Position numbers and translations under genes: made by a program. This document shows, piece after piece, positions 35,122 through 45,561 of a stretch of 64,000 nucleotides of DNA. This DNA comes from Termitomyces sp. T153 (taxonomy: Eukaryota; Basidiomycota; Agaricomycetes; Agaricales; Lyophyllaceae): NCBI GenBank assembly GCA_018296165.2, contig JACKQL020000007.1:1302001-1366000 (forward strand), read 5' to 3'. The notes below the pieces were generated by a model. That model ran no database searches. It worked only from the letters and a program-made list of their open reading frames with translations, and had not been told where the DNA came from. Positions within the stretch are counted from its first letter, which is position 1; each line of letters opens with the position of its first letter.

Positions 35122-35830
35122 TGAAGGGGTGGCTAGTGGATCTGAGATGTGGGCATCAATGAAAGATGCATAATCAAAATCAATTAGAAGGCTGCATCTA
35201 CATCTCACCCTCCTCAGAATATCAATCACAGAGCATTAATGTTCATCAATTGGCTCCTCAAAATTGGCCTTGTACAACATCAGATTAGTGGCAGAGATAT
35301 GAGAATGCATGCAATTATGGTCTTGCAGATACTTGATACCTGTATTAACATTAGTAATTGAGACAAGTAAAAAACATGAGCATGCCTTTTGCATAGTCTA
35401 AAAACATGCTTATAACCTTGATGTGATTTGGACAGTTGAGAGGGGAGAGCCAACAGGCTTCTCAACAATGTGCCACTTTTCTCTGTGCTTTGTTTCAGGC
35501 TGGCCCAGTTGTGAACATCATTGGTGTATGCTGGTTGAGTAAAGCAAGGTTATATAATCAACAATTTTGAGAATCTAGGGGACTCTTGCATTCTTGATCA
35601 TACTGGCCTCTGACTGCTTGTGCCCTTTGAGTATTCATAATTCCTTAATGATGACTCAAGCTCCATCCTCATCAAAAGCTTCTCACACCTGTGTTGCCTG
35701 CCCAGTGAAAGTTTGTGAGCAAAGAACCTTCTGTACAATAGTGTAAACCTTTTCATTGCAGTGGATTGTTTCAATGTTACAAACTGTATTAGACTTCAAA
35801 TTCACTGGAGAAGTATCAGCTTGTCCATCA

Positions 35831-37900
35831 TCCAATTTCCTCTTCAAGGACTAGGGCTTGGGCTTTCTGTGGCAAGGAGGTGGAGGTGGAAGTGGAAGTG
35901 AAACAAATGCTGAGGAACTAGACATCAACAAGCTTGATGTGGTTGATGATGAGGGGTTTGAAGACAGGTGAGAAGAAATCACAGGTGGAATAAACAAACA
36001 ACTGTCTGAAGCAGGGGAACCAGATGTTGAATCAGAAATCAAAGACAAGTGAGAAGGAACTGAAGGAGAAGGAAATGGAGCCACTGAAGGACTGTCTGAG
36101 GCAGAAGATTTGCCCTTCCAATTGAATACTAATTAAGATGGGACTGTCTACAGTGGAAACAAAGAGGCATCTGGAGGCTGTATAACATACAAATTCCAAT
36201 GAGTTTCAATTTTAATGGACAGAAAGAACTGCATACAATAGTGTTCAGTTTATGCATCATGCTCTCATTGTAGCCCTGGCATAAAAAGGATAACAACAAT
36301 ATCAGCACAAGAAACTTGTTTGTGTGATTCTCATAAACTATCAGACCAATTGAAATCACATCTTTGCAGTCAGCAATGTATATTGTAGAAGCTTTTTCCA
36401 TTCATTGCAAGAGTTGTGATGTGGTCCCTGTCTCCCTGCATGTAGAGCATCAGGTATCCCCTTGTGATTGAGGTGTTTTGGATAGTGCATGTGTTTTACC
36501 CCATGCTGATTTCCTCCCTGACACAAAGGACATCTGGCCAAGCTAAATCCTTAACTGAGACTTGCCACCCATCACAAATTGGAACAAGCATGACATTAGG
36601 CTTGGCTTGATATGGACCAATGGCCCGAATTTTATTGTACTGACCTGCAGACCAGTACCCAATCAAATGTCCTATGATTTTGTTGAGCATGACCATGACA
36701 ATAACAGTCAAAAGTTATAATGATATCATTGAGGTATTTAGCAACATGCTCTTTGTCTTGCAATAAGCCTAGAGGCATGCACCTGTCATCAGTAGTATCA
36801 AGGAACTCAATGGTTCTATCAATTCCTTGAGTAAACTCAGCAGTGGAAATAGTGAGATGAGGTGAGGCCTTCTAAAACTCTGCTATGGTTATATCATCCA
36901 CACTGCACTCAAAGTACTTCCAGAAGCACTCAGCAGAGTAAGATTCTTGAGAGAGGTCCACTTTGAGCTTGAGGTTGAGTTTGAGAACAGTGATTCTCCC
37001 AGTCTCAAATGGCATATTGAAAGAGTTCATTTGTGAAGTTACCCCACTTCCTTGAGACAAAATCACCTGTTTCAAGGGCCTATATACTTGGTTCAAAGGA
37101 GAGATAAGATGGAAGATATATAGTATATAACTCACTAGCTTGTCTCAGGTGTTGTCAGGGGGACTCTCTGCATTGAGAGCTGTGGGAGCAATATGCTGCC
37201 AGCAAACTGGGTGCTGGACACTGTCAAATAACATGCGGGGCATGTGACTTTGTTGGTCTGTGGTTGTTTGTGATGTTTGTTGGTCTGTGGTCATTTGCAA
37301 CATTTGTCAGTCTGTGGTTATTTGTGATGTAAAGGCAACAATAAGGTTCTTGATCTTGAAGAGTGGCAACAATAAGGTACTTGAAGAGTTTGTTGGTGTT
37401 TATATACACTCTTGGAAGATGTCTGAATGGCCTACCAGCAAGAATGTAAAGTGTAAATTTCTTCTGTTTCATAAATGATCATAGTCTTGAACTCACTTTG
37501 TTTCTCAGGGTGGGAGCCTGTGTGCACAAAATGGAGATGTCTAGCTTGTCACAATCCCTCACCCAAGGACAAGATAAATGAGCAGCAATCCAACATGAGG
37601 ACACTGACAAGCATCAAGAATTCAAGAATACACATCACAGCCATACAAGCTAATGGACCTAAAGGGAGCCATGACATCAGGTGTTTGCACTCTGTGCTGA
37701 GATATGAAAACCTCTCCCAGAATCAACTTGTTGATACCAGTTCTAGATGGTGATGGATTTATGGTTCTTCCATCAGCATCAGCACTAGTCAGTCTAGGGG
37801 GAACACCTCCACCACCAGTTAATACAGTTCAGTTGTTGGAATCCCTTTGAGATTTCCTTGGTGATCAAGAGCTGTCTAATGAGGAAGAAATTGAGAGATC
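35831..37900. other. CpG-depleted tract upstream of the kinase pseudogene
   Basis: Minus-strand frames run 37135-36872, 36711-36496, 36541-36356, 36401-36129 and 36084-35851 (the last a Ser/Pro-rich run). They may be the N-terminal part of the same kinase gene, since FunK1 proteins have a long N-terminal region, but no motif proves it. At 37251-37330 a 25-27-bp unit (TTTGTTGGTCTGTGGT...) is repeated three times, and at 37337-37390 a GGCAACAATAAGGT unit is doubled. Confidence 0.45.
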
Positions 37901-40900
37901 AACCTCTGACCTTGAACTAGACAGAGAACTACAACCTGATGTGGAGTCAAACACTCAAGGTAAACTGTCAAATGCAATAACACAATGATACTGATAGATT
38001 GGGCTTATCAAGCTTCAAACAAATGGCCTCTACCATCTGAACTTCACTCAAATATACAGATGAGAATGGATTATTCTAAGTCTCAATTGAATGAATGGTA
38101 TCCATGGCCCAATAAACTGGTAAGGTATATTTAACACTTTGGGGAAAGCTGTTGACCTTTGCAGAGGCTTGCACACTTGACCTCTTCATGCATCTACCAT
38201 GCTCAGTTTTTTCAGAACAGCAACTTGATATTTTATTGTGGCTGCTTTGTGTAAACAGAATTGAGGATATACCTTCTGTGAGCTCAATAAAACAAATGAA
38301 TAAAGCCCTTCACAACACTTCTGGTATTTGGATGATGGATTATAAAGGTGGACTGGGTAACCAGTATTCTTGCAACTCATTATCAGATCTAGTTTCTCAG
38401 GTAGACATTTGGAAACTATTGTTTCTGTCCTCTCTTGACCTTTATTGACTTACAGGAATTTTATAACCTGCATGTCCATCTCCACCTTTGATTTTATACT
38501 CAAGACAATGGGAATTCCATCAATGAATACTTCAAAGCTTGTCATTGGAGAGAAACAGACCCTGCCAATGACAATCAACAGATCAAACTTATGCCCATGA
38601 CAGATATACAAGGGCAGCACTTCTACCTCTACAAACCATGTCTACTTCAAAATGGTGGTGTCTGTATGTCTTACAAGTGGTTTAAGTGCCAAGGCAAAAT
38701 TCATGCAATGGTCTGGTCTAATTCAGTCATAGAGACAGCTGTATTGGGTCATGGCTGGGTTGTTGATAAGTTGATGCAATATGAGGTCTCTGAGCAAGAC
38801 TTTTTGGTATCATTTGTTAATTGAGACCCAAGTGCAGCTACAAGAGGTCTTCCAAGTCCCTCAAACATCATTGGTTAGTTGATTCTTGTGTCACATGTAG
38901 CTTTTACCACTCACATAACTTTTTAGGATCACAAATCAAGGAATCTGACACCTTGGAGCCTTAGATGCAAATCAATCCCAAGGTAGGAAACAAATGGCAA
39001 GCCAAGGCACAGGGTGCTCATGTCTGTGCCTTTCCAATGTTGCTGTATTGTGATGATATGTCTGGCAACTCATAAAAAAAATGGAACAAACATAACTTGT
39101 TTCTTTTCACTCCTGCTGGCCTACCATGAGAACATGTCCATCAAGAATACAACATACATTTATTATGCACATCTAATATCTCACCACCTCTCAAGATGCT
39201 TGAGGGCATTGTTGGACAACTTGAGTAAGTATTTGATGTCTATATCTGACATCTCAACATATATTAACATAGAAACTTTAGAAAAGCATGGGAGTCAGGG
39301 ATCTAGGCATATGACTGTGTCTACAGGGAATATGTCCTGGTGATACCATCCATTGTCATTCTTCTGGGTGACAACCCAATGCAGAGTGAACTGTCCTGCC
39401 ATGTGGGGCTGACAGGAAAGTACTTCTGTTGTATCTGTGGTGTCAAGAGCTTTGATGGAGGTGATCACAAGGCACCTCCACAACCACCAACAGGTAATGA
39501 AGCAGGCAATAGTGAAGCTAGCAATGCCAGACCAGTTCATGAAGTTGATGTCAGAAAGAGCAGCAAAAATAAAGAATCTCTCAAAGCAATGGTCCAGCAT
39601 ATCAAGCATTTTTTACATGTAGGATGCTTTATATAAACTCTGTATTCTTTCATTACTGAATGTGAGGCAGTGTGGACAGCCTAAGATGAAGAGCCAGACA
39701 CTTGCAAACCTAGAAACTATTGTTGAGGATGTGAAATCAATTGGAAATCAGACAAAAATCAAAACTTTCAAGACAGACACAGGCATAAAGGACAATTATC
39801 TCAAACACTTTCTTAACCAGATGCACTCATCATTTGTTAAAGTTACTGAATATGTGAAAAAACAAGATGCACTTGATCATTCTGTGTCCACACCTAGAAA
39901 AGCTTTTCAGTCCTGTGGAGGATTGCAAGCCTTGACACACACTCTGACACCCCAGTCAAGATTCTGCATGTCATTTTGCTTGGTTTTGTCAAGTATTTCT
40001 GGCAAGATATTGTTTCAAATCAGATCAAGAAGAATAGTCCTGAATCTGACATCCTCATTGCCCAACCAAATTCTTTTGACATCTCAGGCCTCAACATATC
40101 CAAGTTATCTGGTCAAACACTTGTACAGTATGCTGGATCATTGACTGGTTGTGACTTTAGAGCAATAGCACAAGCAGTGCCTTTTGTTCTACAGGGTCTA
40201 GTTTCTCCAAAATGTTACTCTGCCTAGGTTGCTCTGTCAAATCTCATACCTCTTGTATGGCAGCCTGGCATTGAGGACATAGATCCTCATATTGTATGTA
40301 AAATATTTTGACACACATATCTACATACTGACATGCTTGCAGGTGGAACTGGAAGCAGCAATCCAAGACTTTGTTCAGTTAGGTCTGGGACTAAGCATTG
40401 AGTAGAATATCAAGGACTTAACCAAACAAAGTGAGGTTGGGTCTGGGATGAAGCAAGAGCTACAGGCCCATGAGCTCATTCTGGCATACCAGGCACAGTG
40501 ATTCCAATACCGTGATCATGTGCATTTTTCTCCCAGTTATTGCTTGGAGTATTACTATGTTCATGACTCCATTCCACCCGCTGTTGTCCCTCTTGTTCAA
40601 GTTGTTGGTGAGGATGTCTACTATGTGGTTGTTCTCAGTATGGCAGTTGCTTCACCTGCATTGTCTGTCTGTTCCAGGGATTCTGGGAGTCTTACCACAG
40701 TGTTCCTATCATCATACCAAACTAAACTCCCATGCCAGCTTGTGCATCTACACACCCTACCTTCATTGTTTGGACACTGCAATAATTCAACAAACCTAAA
40801 TTTCACATCTTTCTTCATCTACCAGATCATGTCCACCACTTTGGCCCTGCTATTCTGTTTGCCACCAAAGGATGAATCATTCAATGCTGTAATCCGAGCA

Positions 40901-40980
40901 AAAAGTGTCCACTCCAATCACCAAGTACCCTCATGCAATATAATATAGCTCATGCCTTTGCAAAAGGAAGCCATATTTGA
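37900..40980 (+). mobile_element. Decayed Plavaka-type (CACTA-like) DNA transposase
   Basis: Plus-strand fragments in order. 38152-38448: LPCSVFSEQQLDILLWLL then NRIEDIPSVSSIKQMNKAL. 39350-39480: LGDNPMQSELSCHVGLTGK and YFCCICGVKSFDG. 39976-40227: LGFVKYFWQDIV and LSGQTLVQYAGSLTGCDFRA. 40860-40930: DESFNAVIRAKSVHSN. Block order and wording match what I know of the large transposases annotated as Plavaka in agaricomycetes, which belong with CACTA/EnSpm-type elements and move by cut-and-paste. Many stops and frameshifts make it inactive. Terminal inverted repeats were not found. Naming rests on memory of the family, not on a search. Confidence 0.65.
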
Positions 40981-41519
40981 CACTACATGAGTGGGGGTCA
41001 CATTTTAACAAGGAATGATGAGGATACTGAAGTGCCTAATAACATATGACATACCTTTGATGCCACAATGGTTGGGTCTGGGCCTCTTGGTATTGTATCT
41101 CAATCATGAGCTGGGCCAAAGCTCCAGGCTGCCTCCTCTGGCCCAGCTGACAGCTTGAAGCTGAGCCCAGTACATCACTGGGCCCAACACCATCATGATC
41201 TTTCCTTACAGATCGTAGACAACAGAACAACTTCAGCCATTGCCTATTACTAACCATGCAGAGAAAGCCTTTTGGAATAAATCCCATCCTCCTCCACTCT
41301 TTCTAGATAGATTTTAGATGCTATTATATGATCCTATCCACTTATTTCAGGCTGAGCCTCCTCTCTCCTCGCAGTTGGTAATCCAACTTCTTCAGACTTT
41401 ATGATTTTGGTGTCAACCTCTTGAAAAATTCATAACCCAGGAAATCAGTGTGCTGAATCAAAAGAGCACTTCAATTTCTGTATTTGCTGGCAGCACTTTC
41501 TTATCTTATCCAAGTCAAC

Positions 41520-41569
<50 letters not shown>

Positions 41570-41898
41570 AAATGCAGGGAGAATTATAGTGTAATACTTA
41601 GATATTGGATGGGATACGTGAGGTAGCAAAGCACACAGGGAGAAAACAAAACCATAGATGATAAATGTGTGCAGATCGGATAGAGGGTAGAGGAGCACGA
41701 TATATGTTTGTCTGTTGCATTACGTATACACATAAAAATAGATATGGCGGAATCAAGTCAAGTAAAAGGGGGGGCGATGAAGAGACATACACAAGTGTCA
41801 CCCATCAAGAACAACAGGAGCTCGATCTTTGGGTTTGAGACTCGGAAAGATAGATAGAATGGAAATTGTGGCTAATAAGATAGTTTGAAGTTGGTATA
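40981..41898. other. Right edge of the transposon island and C2H2-gene 3' flank
   Basis: CpG becomes ordinary between about 41,200 and 41,520. No gene recognised. The minus-strand frames near 41,036-41,801 look like chance, partly created by the GA repeat. Confidence 0.45.
41523..41566. repeat. (GA)22 microsatellite
   Basis: 44 bp of uninterrupted GA dinucleotides, 333 bp beyond the stop of the C2H2 gene and so probably in or just past its 3' UTR. Confidence 0.97.
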
Positions 41899-43735
41899 CT
41901 ACTCAGTGGATTCCTTCTTCACTCGTTTCGACGGACGATTGAGTTCGTTCTCTTTTTCTTCCTTTATCGTGTCTCCCCTGCGCTTTCGCGCCGTTTTGAT
42001 TCCATGAGCGCGCGCCGTATGACGCTTTAGAAGATCTTGGCGTACAAAGGCAGTATTTAGACAGATGGGACAGGAAAATGGCTTGACGCCACTGTGACTA
42101 ACTTCGTGACGCTTGCATTCGTTCTTTCGCAAGAACCTAGAGGGGCTGGTTTCTGTTGGTAGCTGATTAAGGTTGCAAAACAGATGTAACATACCAATAA
42201 GAACAAGCGTAGGGTCGTTGATCAAGATGGGAACCGATATGGATCAAAATATGATCTCGTCTCTTGTTGATCTGAGTACATCCGGCGACATAACATCGAT
42301 AGTCATTTATTAGCTCCCCCCGATCAGATAGCTTCCCTGCAAAAGACGCCAGCCAATTGTTATCGTAGATGCGGCCTGGATTGCGAAGACGATATCGCTC
42401 GGCTTTTGATCTGAGTTCGTCAATGTTGACACCTCTGTGTGCATCGAAAACAGGAGTGCCAAGGTTGACATCAAAGAGGGTGGTCTCTTGTGCTTCTATG
42501 GCTATGGGAGCCAGTGCCTCGGTTATGACTTCAATCCTCTGTTTCCGTTTGGTCGGCTTCGAAGACACAGGCTTCTTTGTTTTGGCTGTTCGAAAACGGT
42601 TAGAAAACTGAGACAGTCGCTTTCCACTGCGAGTCTTCTGGCAAGGGCTAGGAAACGGCGAAGAACTCCAGTTTGTGGATCCAGAGTCAGATAGCCTGTA
42701 ATCGCTGTCCTCATCGTCTAGCTTCGAAAGGGGTGGAAAAGGTTCGCAACGAGTAGCACCTTCCGGTCTTTCTATCAGTGTCTCAGCTGTGACTCCGACT
42801 TCAGTAAGGTTATTCGAATGCGTTTCAAAAAAACCAGTCAACGAATGGAAGGGTATGTCCAGACATGAAAATTCCCTGGAGACTACGGGATCTTGAGCCA
42901 CCTCAGGTTCCAAAAGTTGACCAACCGTGATGTTTAACGGATCAACACCGTGAGATGGCTCCAGCCATGGAAGAGAACACGTAACGAGATGGGAGGGTCG
43001 AGTATCAGATTCGTGCATTGGTGAAATAGATGACCAAGGGATAGATCGCTCATCGCAAAGTTCCTCCAATACAGATCCTTCAGATCCCGCTGTACAGGAA
43101 TCTGCGATACCGCTCGAATTGCTTGTTAAGTACTGCAGTGCAATGTCGGCCGTGGCAGACAAATGATCAGCTAAACTAGTAATCGACATTCCGGAGGTTG
43201 TAGCGAGAGAGCTGAAAGTGATGGCGTCGCTGCCGAGGTTGGTGTTCTGCGTTTTTGCAGTTTGACTGTTGATGATCATTGACTCACTGCTTGAGACCGA
43301 GGAAGAGAAAGACCAGGATTGTGCAACCTGAGGTTCATAGAAGCAGCTCAGTTCACCTTGCAGTCCCAGTGATGGCTCGCCTAGCTCGGCCTTGAGGGCT
43401 TGCCCTAGAAGACAAGGAGCTGGAATTGCTTCTGCTGGTGCAATCTTAGGTTTCTGAAGGCCCGCCGTTGTAGACATTTCGGAAGCTTGTGGGTATGCTA
43501 TTCCTAAGCCAGGAAACTGTAAACCGGAACGAGAGAACGATAGTTGGGCGTTTGATTGAAAATCATCGTTTCCAGCGTGAGATCGCGAAGCCAAGTACGG
43601 AGAGTCATAGTAGGAGCGCAGAGGGGATAAGGTAGGAGAACGACTGGATTTGTTGTGCGACGCCAGCGTCAAGCGGTTTAGGTTAGGTATGTAGCTATTG
43701 AGAGCGTTGAAGGTTGAGCACCGGAGGTGAGCCAT
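41899..43735 (-). CDS. C2H2 zinc-finger transcription factor
   Basis: Exons on the minus strand: 43735-42195 and 42145-41899; 595 residues. The first 400 residues are Ser/Thr-rich and disordered, followed by a basic region (KKPVSSKPTKRKQR). Zinc fingers occupy about 478-560. Finger 1 has C-YVAG-C. Finger 2 reads YACSYCPSRFLRKNECKRH, correct only if splicing uses the acceptor at 42,146. The later AG at 42,137 would replace the second Cys with Trp and shorten the finger. Finger 3 is FSCPICLNTAFVRQDLLKRH. A basic tail (KTARKRRGD, RPSKRVKKE) is a likely nuclear signal. An in-frame ATG at 43,801 would add 22 residues. Target genes are unknown. It lies next to the transposon island. Confidence 0.88.
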
Positions 43736-43983
43736 TGACCTGCGACAATGTATATTATAGAGGGTGATAGAGTAGGACTTGTCTAAAGTATGGTTTCCCA
43801 ATAGGTGAAATAGCAGCGTCCGTAAGAAGGAAAAGGCGCTTGTCCGAGTCCGATCAACTGGATTTTATTATTTGTAAACAACTTCGGAGACTGCCGAAGG
43901 AGGGGAAGATTTGAACTCTAAATGGTACACACGGTAGTTACATTGTTATCACTCCCAGACAAGACCTTTGAAATCATGTAGAT

Positions 43984-45254
43984 CTATTCATCCCTCGATA
44001 CCTCCCACCGGAGCTGTTTTCCTGCCCAAAAAGGAACTACGCTCTCGCCGGCAAGCTCATATTTTTCATCAACAAGGATCCTTCCAGAGCTTGGACGCCT
44101 GAGTGTGATTTTACATCGACATTCTGGCGATTTTTTTCGCTCATAAAATGCACGTCCGAAGTTGCTTACGAAGTCCTCAAGCCGGTCCAAAGCGTTGAAA
44201 GACTCTAGGAGGTCCGCGACAAGAGGAAGAAGAATAGGAGACGTATAAATACCAGCGGCACAACCCTGTGATATAGTGCTCGTAGACTTCGAGTGTGCCG
44301 AGTGAGGTGCCGAGTCAGATCCAAGGAAAAACCGGGGGTGGCCTACTTTAAGATTGAGAGCTCTGTAATCTTATTTCCACTGTAGTCCTTACCTTCCTGA
44401 ATCACCTCACGCAATGCCAAGCGGTCATCTGGATATTTGGCAACGGGTTTACAATAATTCCAGGATTGACCAGCCCAGTCATCCACGGTGAGTGCAAGAT
44501 GATGAGCAGTAATTGTACACGCCACAGTTGGTCCGCAGGACTTGACAGCTTCAACAGCGGCGCGAGTCGTGGCATGTTCGAGGACAATGCGAAGGCGGGG
44601 AAATGCCGCATGTAATTTGAAGAGGTGAGGAAGGAATTTAGGCTCTGCATTTAGAACATGCGTGTTCTGACCCATGAAAAATGTACTTAGAATTATCCTC
44701 AGAGGAAGGAGATTGTTACGAACCTCGGACGCATCTGAAGGTACTTCACCGTGCAGATTCAGGACCATGTCAACTTCTTGCATGGCTTCAAATATAGGAT
44801 AGTAGGTCTCATAAGACTCGATTCCTCCATCAGAATTTGTCGTAACACCCCTGGGATACGATTTAACACCTATGAAAAGTCACTCTCACAAGCATGCAGT
44901 CTTTTTGGAAAAGCATACCAACGACACCAGCTTTCTTTGCTTTCCTAATCTCTTCAGGAGTTAATTCTGGACAGAGATAGAGTGTCATTAAATATTCAAC
45001 ACTGGAATCGATGCTTTCCAGGTCATGTTTGTACTTGAGAGCTTGTGCAGTTGTCGTCACTGGAGGCTTGAGGTTCGGCTATTCTTAGTGTCAGACGATG
45101 ATTTGTTCTTTACAGCGAAGTCAAAGCGTACCATAACGTATGCAAGATCGAATCCCCCTTTCTTAACATGCGGAGTGACAAGGGAAGACAAGGATCCCTC
45201 CCTCAGGTGGACATGGAAATCGGCGGGCGAGTTGACAGAGATGGTAGAGACCAT
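43984..45254 (-). CDS. URA4: Dihydroorotase
   Basis: Exons on the minus strand: 45254-45132, 45078-44919, 44869-44724, 44666-44393 and 44342-43984; 353 residues. It catalyses reversible cyclisation of carbamoyl-aspartate to dihydroorotate, step three of pyrimidine synthesis. Metal-site motifs: FHVHLREG near the N-terminus, LNLHGEV, LEHATTRAAVE, and GSDSAPHSAHSK, which holds the catalytic Asp. The bridging lysine is expected in VKSYPRG. This is the short PyrC/Ura4 type, not the CAD-fused domain. Cytosolic, no leader. The start is the ATG giving MVSTISVNSPAD, and an in-frame run upstream (to 45,305) has a poorer context. Divergent from the kinesin gene across 307 bp. Confidence 0.94.
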
Positions 45255-45561
45255 GACAAACAAAAATTGTATGTTCTTTTGAGTGATCAGCATAAAGAAC
45301 ATCATTCAGGCCGAATAACTTACAAATTAGAGCGTTGAATCAATGTGAGCAAGATTATGTGGCACTTGTAAGAGACCACCCGCGCTCGGAACAGATTTTC
45401 CTTCAAATGCTCATCAGATAAGATTGCGGATTGTGATGCGACCACGTGACTAAACGCGCTGTGGTTCAATTTGTGAAACGACTCCCCCTACTACCACTTC
45501 CCGCGACTATTCTTTCACTCCCCGCGAGCGGAGACTACAAAGTGATCGAACACTCTTTGAA
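45255..45561. promoter_or_regulatory. Divergent promoter spacer, dihydroorotase / kinesin-8
   Basis: 307 bp between the two ATGs. It contains a CACGTG box at 45443-45448 and G/C-rich repeats of CCCGCGA around 45,500-45,530. The function of either is inferred only. Confidence 0.45.

Larger units (their letters stand above)
34079..35830 (-). pseudogene. FunK1-type fungal protein kinase pseudogene
   Basis: Read on the minus strand in shifting frames. The N-lobe-like piece (about 35,750-35,600) has ATQV then EAFDEDGA and VIIKEL, the ATP-lysine strand. Then KPVGSPLST (hinge side), KYLQDHNCMHSHISATNLML (the catalytic loop, with His where the catalytic Asp should be), LLIDFDYASF (DFD in place of DFG), and PHCMGYDLESLFHVLIFI, the C-lobe motif of FunK1 kinases. 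Stops break the first part where Trp/Arg codons are expected. The last 278 codons (34915-34079) remain open. FunK1 kinases are expanded in mushroom fungi. Whether this copy was carried in by a transposon is unknown. Confidence 0.65.
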
